The notes: generated by a model from the sequence alone, not told the origin. A stretch of DNA of 6,881 bases from Rubrobacteraceae bacterium (GCA_030447045.1 JAUJMB010000085.1:1-6881), one strand, 5' to 3'; positions 1 to 5,030 are shown, counted from the stretch's first letter. Numbers and translations: made by a program.

Positions 1-836
1 CGGGCCCGGGCGGGCGCGTCTACCTCTCGGACGTGCTCGAGTCCGACGTCCGGCGCCGGCCGCCGGAGACAGCACCATCTGAGACGGACGGCGCGCCGGA
101 GACGGTCGAAACAGCCGTTCCCCCGGAGCCCGCGGTGGGCGCGACTTCGGGTGCGACGACATCGGGTAGGGAGTCGCTATCACGTGTCAGGCGCGTGGGT
201 GCCGAGCGGACGGCGAAGAGCTTCGCGGAGGTGCCGCACTTCTACCTCACCAGGGAGCTTGCGGTGGACCGCTTGCTGGAGCTTCGCGAACGCCTGAAGG
301 CGAAGATGGAGCCCGCGCCATCGGTCACGGAGCTGTTCGCGCTCGCCGTCGCAAGGACGCTCAAGGAGCACCCCAGGCTCAACGCCCGGTACGTGGGGGG
401 CGGCGAGATGGAGACGAACGCCGGGGTCAACCTCGGGATAGCGGCGGCCACCGACGAGGGGCTCGTGGTTCCCGTCCTCAAGGGTGCCGACGCGCTCCCG
501 TTGCGGGCGCTCGTGCCGGCGGTAAAGGACCTGGTGCGGAGGACGCGGGAGGGCGGGCTCGGGCCCGACGACCTCTCGGGTGGCACCTTCACGATCTCCA
601 ACCTGGGCATGATGGGGGTCGACAGCTTCGACGCCATCATCAACGCGCCGCAGGGGGGCATCCTGGCCCTCGGCCGCGTGCGCACCGTGCCGGAGTGGCA
701 CGACGACGGGTGGGAGCCGCGGCGTGTGATCTCCGCGACGCTCTCGGTGGACCACCGCGTCGCCGACGGCGCCGATGGGGCCCGATTCCTCGAATCCCTG
801 CAAGAGGTTCTCCTGGACTGGGAGCTGCTGCTATGA
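1..836 (+). CDS. E2 dihydrolipoamide acyltransferase of a 2-oxoacid dehydrogenase complex, 5' truncated by the window
   Basis: This is the core acyltransferase of a pyruvate- or branched-chain-2-oxoacid dehydrogenase type complex. It moves an acyl group from a lipoyl arm to CoA. The reading frame is open from base 3, so the gene begins upstream; the GTG at 33 is probably internal. The first visible residues, GPGGRVYLSDVLE, look like the end of a peripheral subunit (E3)-binding domain. A Pro/Ala/Thr/Glu-rich linker of about 45 residues follows (roughly nt 55-180), then the catalytic domain. Visible family signatures are TFTISNLG, INAPQGGILALG and the active-site DHRVADG, whose catalytic His is codon 753-755. 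The lipoyl domain lies outside the window. Substrate class (acetyl, branched-chain or succinyl) cannot be decided from this part; E1 and E3 genes would be expected just upstream. No terminator is visible after the stop. Confidence 0.93.
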   Translation, partial: GPGGRVYLSDVLESDVRRRPPETAPSETDGAPETVETAVPPEPAVGATSGATTSGRESLSRVRRVGAERTAKSFAEVPHFYLTRELAVDRLLELRERLKAKMEPAPSVTELFALAVARTLKEHPRLNARYVGGGEMETNAGVNLGIAAATDEGLVVPVLKGADALPLRALVPAVKDLVRRTREGGLGPDDLSGGTFTISNLGMMGVDSFDAIINAPQGGILALGRVRTVPEWHDDGWEPRRVISATLSVDHRVADGADGARFLESLQEVLLDWELLL

Positions 837-849
837 GGCGCGGACGGCC

Positions 850-972
850 GTGATCCGCATCCTCGAGGGCGACGCCGAAGGGTTCGCCCTCGCCTCCGTT
901 GGCGCAGAGGGGAAGATCTCCCGCTTCTGGACCCTGGCTTGCTCCGTTGTCGTACCGGTCTTCGAGGTCTAG
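850..972 (+). CDS. doubtful small ORF, 40 residues, unknown
   Basis: A GTG-started frame of 40 residues fills the gap between the E2 gene and the PH/SHOCT gene. Third positions are mostly G or C as in the neighbours, and the peptide (MIRILEGDAEGFALASVG...) has a hydrophobic C-terminal part that is too short for a clear membrane helix. The only ribosome-binding candidate is a weak GAGG about 11 bases upstream. It lies in the same frame as the next gene and is separated from it by one TAG and three codons, so it could be a degenerate upstream extension instead of a separate gene. I recognise no family. Confidence 0.25.
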   Translation: MIRILEGDAEGFALASVGAEGKISRFWTLACSVVVPVFEV

Positions 973-981
973 GGGACCGGG

Positions 982-1428
982 GTGGTTGGCGCGCCCCTCA
1001 TGGAGCTCGAGGAGTCGTTGGTGTTCGGGATGTTCCCGACCCGGCTCCTGATCTTCGAGGATCGCATCGAGGTGCGCGGCTTCGAGCTCTTGCGGGAGAA
1101 GGTCGAGTCGAAGGGCTACGACCGCGTGGATAGGGTGGTGGTCTCGGGCGAAGGCTGGCTTGCCAACCTCGTGATCTCGGAGAAGGGAGGGCGGCCGATC
1201 CTCATCAGGGGCGTGGACAAAGCCGACGCCGAGCGCGCCGGGGCCCTGATCGAGGAGCGCCTCACCCGGACCAACCGCAGCCCCACGCGGGCAACCCCTC
1301 CCACCACCATCGACGAAGAGGGTTTGATCCAGAACCTGACGGAGCTGCGGGACGCCGGAATCCTGAGCGAGGAGGAGTTCGAGGCCAAGCGTAGGGGCGT
1401 GATGCGCGAAGGAGGAACCGATCCGTAG
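982..1428 (+). CDS. bacterial PH-like domain protein with C-terminal SHOCT motif
   Basis: The protein has 148 residues. Residues about 12-93 alternate short beta-strand-like stretches (RLLIFEDRIEVRG, ANLVISEKGGRPILIRGV) and end in a helix ADAERAGALIEERL, a pattern typical of bacterial PH-like domains. After a Pro/Thr-rich spacer, residues 112-141 form a SHOCT motif (ELRDAGILSEEEFEAKRR), a short helical hairpin often found at protein ends and thought to aid oligomerisation. I chose the GTG at 982 because AGGGG at 971-975 sits six bases before it; the ATG at 1000 has no such site. There is no signal peptide or membrane segment, so it is probably cytosolic. Its function is unknown. Its position after the E2 gene does not itself imply a link to that complex. 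Confidence 0.8.
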   Translation: MVGAPLMELEESLVFGMFPTRLLIFEDRIEVRGFELLREKVESKGYDRVDRVVVSGEGWLANLVISEKGGRPILIRGVDKADAERAGALIEERLTRTNRSPTRATPPTTIDEEGLIQNLTELRDAGILSEEEFEAKRRGVMREGGTDP

Positions 1429-1429
1429 A

Positions 1430-1457
1430 ACGGCGGCCGATAGCGCGGCATCGCCGT
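1430..1457 (+). terminator. possible hairpin after the PH/SHOCT gene
   Basis: Two bases after the stop codon, ACGGCG (1430-1435) can pair with CGCCGT (1452-1457). GCC and GGC extend the stem inside with a two-base bulge. No T-run follows, so it is at best a non-canonical terminator or a 3'-end protecting hairpin. The rest of the gap to 1649 holds no convincing gene, only a 9-bp direct repeat CCAGGACCG at 1469-1477 and 1494-1502 and a possible promoter. Confidence 0.3.
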
Positions 1458-1548
1458 CCGACGGGAAGCCAGGACCGTACTCGATAGCCTCTTCCAGGAC
1501 CGGGGTGGAGTCGTAGGAGAACGGGGGCGGGGAGGCCGCAACATCGAG

Positions 1549-1554
1549 TATACT
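1549..1554 (+). promoter_or_regulatory. candidate -10 element TATACT for the zinc-ribbon gene
   Basis: TATACT matches five of six bases of the housekeeping sigma -10 consensus and stands out in GC-rich surroundings. No good -35 lies 16-18 bases upstream. Transcription from it would give a leader of roughly 90 bases before the TTG start at 1650. Confidence 0.35.
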
Positions 1555-1649
1555 TCCGGCAGACCGTCGGGTAGCGGACGAAGCCTGATCCGTGGGGAGG
1601 GTGAGGGCCGCGTTCCTGGATCGAGTGCCACCTCTGTGAAAGGGGAAAC

Positions 1650-2006
1650 TTGAAGGTCGAAACGGACGCCATCCTTGTCTGTTCGAGTTGCGGCGTGGAG
1701 GCCGAGCACGAGCTCCTGTACCTCGCGGATCACCTGCGGGCCAGCCGCTGCGGCAACTGCGGCGCCACCATGCGCTTCTCCGAGCACGTCTACGCCGATT
1801 ACGCGTGGGACGTGGCCGGACGGACCGCCCGCCTCCCGAGAAGGTTCGTCGGGGACGTTTTCAGGGGCCCTTCGTGGATCGTGACCTACCCCGTAAGGGC
1901 TCTACGCAAGCCGTTCTCGCTCATCAGGGAGATCGGCCAGGTGACGGCCTTCGAGCGCAAACGCCGTTTTCCGAGGGTGATCCGCCGCAAAGACCCCGCC
2001 CTGTAG
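1650..2006 (+). CDS. zinc-ribbon protein of unknown function, TTG start
   Basis: The protein has 118 residues. The N-terminal part carries two CxxC knuckles, CSSC (Cys11, Cys14) and CGNC (Cys34, Cys37), 20 residues apart, as expected for a four-Cys zinc ribbon. The rest is basic and rich in aromatic residues and Arg (for example RRFVGDVFRGPSWIVTYPVRALRKPF) and ends in a KRRFPRVIRRK tail, which could bind nucleic acid or an acidic surface; that is inference. The TTG at 1650 is supported by AAAGGGG at 1639-1645, five bases before it. I see no other start with a comparable site. It has its own likely promoter and a convergent neighbour, so it is probably monocistronic. I do not recognise a named family. 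Confidence 0.75.
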   Translation: MKVETDAILVCSSCGVEAEHELLYLADHLRASRCGNCGATMRFSEHVYADYAWDVAGRTARLPRRFVGDVFRGPSWIVTYPVRALRKPFSLIREIGQVTAFERKRRFPRVIRRKDPAL

Positions 2007-2009
2007 GGA

Positions 2010-2029
2010 GGGGCCGAGTTTCGCGCCCC
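2010..2029 (+). terminator. possible hairpin between convergent genes
   Basis: GGGGC at 2010-2014 pairs with GCCCC at 2025-2029, and CGA pairs with TCG inside with one bulged base, leaving a short loop. It starts four bases after the zinc-ribbon stop codon. There is no T-tract, so Rho-independent activity is uncertain, but the position between convergent genes is appropriate. Confidence 0.35.
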
Positions 2030-2106
2030 GGGCGTCCTGTCCCGATCCTCTTCGGTTCCGTTGTCCTCGCGGGTCGGCGCCGGTCGGTTCTGTCTCCCTG
2101 ACGGTC

Positions 2107-2137
2107 TGCCGCGGGGCCGGATGACCTTGCCGCGGGG
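2107..2137. repeat. 10-bp direct repeat TGCCGCGGGG, 21-bp period
   Basis: TGCCGCGGGG occurs at 2107-2116 and again at 2128-2137 in the gap between the zinc-ribbon and GNAT genes. The spacing is two helical turns, which would suit a protein-binding pair, but in sequence this GC-rich chance remains a real possibility. Nothing else supportable was seen between 2030 and 2179. Confidence 0.3.
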
Positions 2138-2179
2138 TGAGCAGGCGCCAAATGTCTACCGGGCAAACGGGGGCGGCTT

Positions 2180-2716
2180 CTAGCCCCTGGCCAAGCGCGA
2201 GAGCAGCACGTCCAGGTCCTCCCATCCGTACGCCACCTCGGACAACCACGCGCCGCCGAGCTCGAAGCCGTCCTCCCCCACGGGCACGCCCCCGAGCGAC
2301 TCGTAGAAGCCGCGGGCCGCCCGGTTCTCCGCGAACACCCACAGGAGCATGGAGTTCACGCCGTGGTCCGCGAAGTGGCGGGCCACCGCGCCCACGAGCC
2401 GTCGGCCCGCGCCGGTGCCCTTGTGGGAGGGGAGGACGTAGACGGTCTGCAGCTCGCCCTCGTACTCCCTCAGCTCCCACGAGAACCGCTCCCTGGGGCC
2501 GCCGGAGGCGAACCCGAAGACGCCGCCTCCGTCCTCGGCGACAAAGACGCGACCGTCGCCGGTCGCGATGGCGTCCTGCCAGAGGCGCTCGGACTCGTCG
2601 TAGGAGAGGCCGTCGAGGTGGACGTCGGGCACGATGCCCCTGTAGGCCACCCGCCAGGTATCCACGTGTACGATGGAGATCCCACGCGCGTCGGAGGTCT
2701 CGGCCGGACGGATCAG
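2180..2716 (-). CDS. GNAT-family N-acetyltransferase with a non-canonical start
   Basis: This is an acetyl-CoA-dependent acyltransferase of the GNAT fold; the acceptor is unknown. The CoA pyrophosphate loop (motif A) is VYVLPSHKGTGAGRRLV, and motif B is the typical ENRAARGFYESLG. The first conventional start is GTG at 2665 (161 residues), but that removes the first strand and half a helix of the fold. The 17 codons before it read (L)IRPAETSDARGISIVH, a textbook GNAT N-terminus, and run up to the TAG of the preceding flavoprotein gene in the same frame. The only start candidates there are CTG at 2716 or ATC at 2713, after a TAGGGA that could serve as ribosome-binding site. I annotate from the CTG, giving 178 residues. 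Alternatives are a GTG start with a shortened fold, or readthrough from the flavoprotein. It is the last gene of the minus-strand cluster. Confidence 0.85.
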   Translation of the reverse strand: MIRPAETSDARGISIVHVDTWRVAYRGIVPDVHLDGLSYDESERLWQDAIATGDGRVFVAEDGGGVFGFASGGPRERFSWELREYEGELQTVYVLPSHKGTGAGRRLVGAVARHFADHGVNSMLLWVFAENRAARGFYESLGGVPVGEDGFELGGAWLSEVAYGWEDLDVLLSRLARG

Positions 2717-2722
2717 CGGTCC

Positions 2723-3277
2723 CTACCCGTGTTCCACCGACTCGAGGCACGCCCCGACGGCCGCCACGATCTCCGCCTCCCCGGCGAGACGGCCGACCCC
2801 AGGAAGCTCCTCGGTGGAGGCCATGAGGCCCTCGGCCGGGCCGACGAAGCTGTGCCCCCAGGCCTTCAGGATCTCGACGTTGCGAACCGTGACCGGGTTC
2901 GACCACATCTCCGGGTTCATGGCGGGCGCCCAGAGCACGTCTCTCGCGCCGGCCAGGATGGTGGCGGAGAGCAGGTCGTCGCCGAGGCCTATGGAGGCCC
3001 GGGCCATCGCGTCGGCCGTGGCGGGGGCGACGAGGACGAGGTCGGCCCAGCGGGCGAGGGAGACGTGCTCGACGCGGCCCGTGCGCTCCCACCAGGTGGT
3101 ATCCGTGTGCACGGGCTCCCCGGCGGCCACCGCCAGCGTCTCCTCCGGCACGAAGCGGAAGGCGGCCTCGGTGGCGACGACCTGCACCTCGTGGCCGTCC
3201 TCCCTGAGGCGGCGGATCACGCCAGGCACCTTGTAGGCCGCGATACCGCCCGTCACCCCCACGAGTATCCTCGCCAC
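2723..3277 (-). CDS. stand-alone CoaC/HFCD-family flavoprotein (phosphopantothenoylcysteine decarboxylase-like)
   Basis: The 184 residues match the N-terminal CoaC half of CoaBC, an FMN enzyme that oxidatively decarboxylates a C-terminal cysteine. Seen here: the FMN-binding start GVTGGIAAYK (7-16), the active-site His71 in EHVSLARWAD, the APATA loop, and PAMNPEMW with the conserved Asn121. In E. coli Dfp the next motif is ACGD, with a Cys needed to reduce the enethiol intermediate. Here the equivalent stretch is ASTEELPGVGRL (153-164), without Cys. From memory, some actinobacterial CoaC domains also lack it, so this does not exclude the CoA pathway. The CoaB ligase domain is absent: the frame stops at TAG 2725-2723 and a GNAT follows. 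The GTG at 3277 lies 11 bases after the antitoxin-like gene's stop, with a weak ribosome-binding site, implying co-transcription. It could be a CoaC, or a paralogue acting on another cysteinyl substrate. Confidence 0.88.
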   Translation of the reverse strand: MARILVGVTGGIAAYKVPGVIRRLREDGHEVQVVATEAAFRFVPEETLAVAAGEPVHTDTTWWERTGRVEHVSLARWADLVLVAPATADAMARASIGLGDDLLSATILAGARDVLWAPAMNPEMWSNPVTVRNVEILKAWGHSFVGPAEGLMASTEELPGVGRLAGEAEIVAAVGACLESVEHG

Positions 3278-3288
3278 AGCGAGAGGCC

Positions 3289-3501
3289 TTATCCGGCTGC
3301 GCTGCGGCGGGCGATGTCCATGAGGGTGCGCAACGCCTCGTTCACGGACTCGGAATCCGGGAACGCTTCGGCCACATCGGGCGAGAGCACCCCCACGTTG
3401 CTGCCCTCCACGTAGCGCCGCGCATACTTGCCGCGGTCGCCGCCACGAAAGTCGTACTCGTCGAGCATGCCGTCGTCCTGGCGGCTACTCTCCTGACTCA
3501 T
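3289..3501 (-). CDS. antitoxin-like small protein paired with BrnT-type toxin
   Basis: The protein has 70 residues. After a polar N-terminus comes a DEYDFRGGDRGKYARRY segment, then NVGVLSPDVAEAFPDSESVNEALRTLM. I recognise this overall pattern (YDF...RGKYA.RY..G.NV..L.PDVA..FPDSESVNEALR) as a widespread small-protein type, and I recall it beside BrnT-like toxins. The last part resembles a ribbon-helix-helix-like strand and helix suited to DNA binding and toxin neutralisation; this is inference. It lacks the usual BrnA sequence, so I give no symbol. I chose ATG 3501 because GGGAGGGG lies seven bases upstream; an earlier in-frame start at 3561 would give a tail that overlaps the toxin more deeply and looks non-coding. 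It overlaps the 3' end of the broken brnT frame by 17 bases and precedes the flavoprotein gene by 11. Confidence 0.75.
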   Translation of the reverse strand: MSQESSRQDDGMLDEYDFRGGDRGKYARRYVEGSNVGVLSPDVAEAFPDSESVNEALRTLMDIARRSAAG

Positions 3502-3761
3502 ATACTCTCCCCTCCCGGCACGTAGCCCGGCGTGCGCTGATGATCCGGACCGACCGCCCAAGATTCGTGTGCGCGACGACCAAGATCTTACGCTCTACGG
3601 TCTCGCCAACGGTAACGAACCTCGTGCTCCGAGTGCGCTGGATCCTCGATGGTCAGTGAAAACGGGTCCCCGAACACCGTAGCCGCCGCCTCGAAAGAAA
3701 CCTCGTGCTTCTCTACGTTCTGACGGGCTCTCTCTCGATCCCACTCGAACTCTAGGCTCAT
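3485..3761 (-). pseudogene. brnT: BrnT-family toxin gene disrupted by a frameshift
   Basis: BrnT toxins are small RelE-like ribonucleases that block translation. From ATG 3761 the frame reads MSLEFEWDRERARQNVEKHE, then VSFEAAATVFGDPF, then EDPAHSEHEVR, all classic BrnT features (FEWD..K...N..KH.VSF.EA..VF.DP, D..HS..E.R). Near 3614 the homology moves by one base: the original frame ends in a meaningless WRDRRA and TAA at 3590-3588. The next frame, from 3613, continues TVGETVERKILVVAHTNLG and RSVRIISARRAT, the second half of BrnT, to a TAG at 3487-3485. Together they give about 92 residues, the usual size. One extra base, or the loss of 2 or 5 bases, explains it; collapse of a tandem ACCGT would produce exactly this sequence. 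A sequencing error or programmed shift is possible. The antitoxin-like gene follows with overlap. Confidence 0.85.
3509..3516 (-). promoter_or_regulatory. strong ribosome-binding site of the antitoxin-like gene
   Basis: GGGAGGGG reads on the minus strand and ends seven bases before ATG 3501. It is the strongest Shine-Dalgarno site in this cluster and fixes the start. It lies inside the 3' end of brnT, so the antitoxin can be made independently of whether the toxin frame is completed. Confidence 0.7.
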
Positions 3762-3780
3762 ACTCGCGTGATTCTACGCT

Positions 3781-3867
3781 TTCCCTGGACCTGCGACGGA
3801 TCACGCCAGACTCTTCGTGGGCCGCGATGCTGCCCGTCACCCCGACGGGTATCTTTGCGCTGCGCAT
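3781..3867 (-). pseudogene. relic of the flavoprotein gene 5' end
   Basis: The minus-strand frame from ATG 3867 reads AKIPVGVTGSIAAHEESGVI then RRRSRE. This lines up with ARILVGVTGGIAAYKVPGVI then RRLRE at the start of the intact flavoprotein gene. By hand count the DNA matches at about 54 of the first 66 aligned bases (from 3858), then a three-base insertion appears and similarity stops near 3781. The FMN-binding Tyr-Lys pair has become His-Glu, and the rest of the domain is absent, so it cannot make a working enzyme. It lies 20 bases upstream of brnT, so relic, toxin, antitoxin and intact flavoprotein stand in a row. A possible -10 box lies just before it. Confidence 0.75.
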
Positions 3868-3874
3868 GGGCGGC

Positions 3875-3880
3875 AGTATA
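3875..3880 (-). promoter_or_regulatory. candidate -10 element for the brnT-antitoxin-flavoprotein-GNAT cluster
   Basis: TATACT on the minus strand lies eight bases before the relic's ATG at 3867. The match to the -10 consensus is five of six; no clear -35 is visible. A transcript from here would pass through the relic as a roughly 105-base leader before brnT. It may be the original flavoprotein promoter, now driving the toxin-antitoxin genes. This is inference. Confidence 0.4.
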
Positions 3881-3927
3881 CCCGCGCCGGGGTCTCCCAG
3901 GTTACCGGCTAGAAGAGGACGGCGAAG

Positions 3928-3936
3928 TGGTACTAT
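3928..3936 (+). promoter_or_regulatory. candidate extended -10 element for the 58-residue gene
   Basis: TGGTACTAT is an extended -10-like element (TGn followed by TACTAT). It lies 54 bases upstream of the GTG at 3991 and diverges from the minus-strand TATACT at 3880-3875. The hexamer matches four of six, and no good -35 is seen. Confidence 0.3.
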
Positions 3937-3990
3937 ACGTGCCCCGGTCCCGAGGACCGAGAGCGATACGGATGGAAGGACGGAGAGGCA

Positions 3991-4167
3991 GTGGTCAGCA
4001 AGGTGCGGAGCCTGCGCTGGTTGGAGGATCTGAAGGAATCGCAGCGACTGACCGCCCGCGAGGAGCGACGCAAGGAGGAGATCCTGGCCGTCTTCCGCGA
4101 GCTCTACGACATCTCCGTCAGGAACCCGAAGCCCCCCGTCTTCCCGCCCTGGCGCCCGTTCTGGTAG
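3991..4167 (+). CDS. small basic protein of 58 residues, unknown function
   Basis: A GTG start with GGAGAGG just upstream (GGAG 3982-3985, five-base spacer) opens a 58-residue frame whose third positions follow the strong G/C bias of the real genes. The protein starts VSKVRSLRWLEDLKESQRL, continues with a highly charged helix (REERRKEEILAVFRELYDI), and ends in a Pro/aromatic tail NPKPPVFPPWRPFW. The helix is likely amphipathic; the tail could be an exposed binding peptide. No start codon exists upstream in this frame before the TAG at 3910-3912. I do not recognise a family. It precedes the SDR gene by 58 bases on the same strand, so co-transcription is possible. Confidence 0.65.
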   Translation: MVSKVRSLRWLEDLKESQRLTAREERRKEEILAVFRELYDISVRNPKPPVFPPWRPFW

Positions 4168-4225
4168 GCGTACCCCCCCGACCCTCGCGCAACCGCGCCC
4201 CTCTTTCCCGCTAGGATACCGTCCT

Positions 4226-5002
4226 ATGCAGCGCACCCTTACAGGCAAGGTCGCCATCGTTACCGGCGCCTCCAGCGGCATCGGTGAGGCCACCGTCCTG
4301 GAGCTTGCCTCGCGCGGCGCCTCGGTCGTGGCGGCCGCCCGGTCGGTGGAGAAGCTTGAGGACCTGGCCCGCAGGGCCGCGGCCTCCGGCGTTCTGGTGG
4401 TGGAGGCGGACGTCGCCGACCGCGAGTCGGTGGAGGCGATGGTCGGGCGGACCGTCGAGAAGTTCGGCCGGCTGGACGTGCTCGTCAACAACGCGGGGCT
4501 CGGGCTCTCCGGGCGGATCGCGGAACTGCGGCCGGAGGACCTGCGCTACGTCTTCGAGGTCAACACCGTCGGTCCCCTGAACTGCGTGCAGGCGGCGCTC
4601 CCGCGGATGGGGAGCGGGGGGCGCATCATCAACGTCTCTTCCGTGGTCGGCAAGCGCGCCATCCCGAAGGTCGGCGGGTACTGCTCCACGAAGTTCGCCC
4701 TGAACGCCCTCTCGGACTCCCTACGGGTCGAGGTCGCCGAGCGGGGTATCTCCGTGACGAGCGTCTACCCCGGCACTACCCGGACCTCCTTCAGGGACAA
4801 CTCCCGCCGCACAAAGGACGAGAAGCGGGGCTGGCGACCCAAGGGCGTCACCCCCCAGAGGGTGGCGAAAAGCATAGCCGCCGCCGCCGAGAAGGGGCCG
4901 CGCGATGTCTACGTTACGCCTTCCGACAGGCTCTTTGTCGCCGGGGTCACACTTTTTCCCGGCCTCACGGACCGGGTCTTGCGGTCCTGGGCGAAGGGCT
5001 AG
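4226..5002 (+). CDS. classical short-chain dehydrogenase/reductase (SDR)
   Basis: This is an NAD(P)(H)-dependent oxidoreductase of 258 residues, the usual size for a classical SDR. The Rossmann cofactor loop is TGASSGIG (13-20). Arg39 after the second strand suggests NADPH preference; Asp62-Val63 and NNAG (88-91) follow. The catalytic tetrad is complete: Asn113, Ser139, Tyr152 and Lys156 (YCSTK). The ending VTPQRVAKSIAAAAEKGPRDVYVTPSDRLFVAG resembles SDRs that act on lipid or small carbonyl substrates, but the substrate cannot be named. ATG 4226 is preceded by AGGA at 4213-4216 with a nine-base gap. The same bases form TAGGAT, which could instead be a -10 box giving a nearly leaderless message. 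There is no N-terminal signal peptide; the protein should be cytosolic. Confidence 0.95.
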   Translation: MQRTLTGKVAIVTGASSGIGEATVLELASRGASVVAAARSVEKLEDLARRAAASGVLVVEADVADRESVEAMVGRTVEKFGRLDVLVNNAGLGLSGRIAELRPEDLRYVFEVNTVGPLNCVQAALPRMGSGGRIINVSSVVGKRAIPKVGGYCSTKFALNALSDSLRVEVAERGISVTSVYPGTTRTSFRDNSRRTKDEKRGWRPKGVTPQRVAKSIAAAAEKGPRDVYVTPSDRLFVAGVTLFPGLTDRVLRSWAKG

Positions 5003-5018
5003 GCCCCCTTTGGGTTTC

Positions 5019-5024
5019 AGGGAG
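5019..5024 (+). promoter_or_regulatory. ribosome-binding site pointing to a CTG start
   Basis: AGGGAG lies six bases before CTG 5031, an ideal distance. The conventional candidates in the same frame fit worse: TTG 5010 lies upstream of this site and is preceded by a C-run, and TTG 5040 is about 15 bases downstream of it. Confidence 0.45.
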
Positions 5025-5030
5025 AGTGCG

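Noticed and set aside
33..35. GTG at 33 as the start of the E2 gene
   Set aside because: The residues before it, GPGGRVYLSD, match the end of an E3-binding domain, so the gene begins upstream of the window.
180..803. long minus-strand frames opposite the E2 gene
   Set aside because: They are antisense shadows of a well-supported catalytic domain and have no recognisable motif.
1469..1502. 9-bp direct repeat CCAGGACCG with 25-bp period
   Set aside because: Too short and only two copies in GC-rich DNA; not convincing as an attachment site, CRISPR or operator.
1902..3092. 396-codon open frame on the minus strand
   Set aside because: It overlaps the flavoprotein and GNAT genes in another frame, has an extremely Arg/Gly/Pro-rich composition, and crosses the convergent gap and part of the zinc-ribbon gene.
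2363..3415. 350-codon open frame on the plus strand
   Set aside because: It runs antisense to the GNAT, flavoprotein and antitoxin-like genes, whose motifs are clear. Its peptide is rich in Arg, Gly and His with no motif; high GC leaves such shadow frames open.
3781..3867. the relic as a short functional leader peptide
   Set aside because: It fits a decayed flavoprotein start better: similarity breaks off after an insertion and key cofactor residues are changed. No ribosome-binding site was seen before its ATG.
3595..4491. 298-codon open frame on the minus strand
   Set aside because: Only the stretch 3781-3867 is meaningful (the flavoprotein relic). The rest is antisense to the SDR and 58-residue genes or out of frame with brnT.
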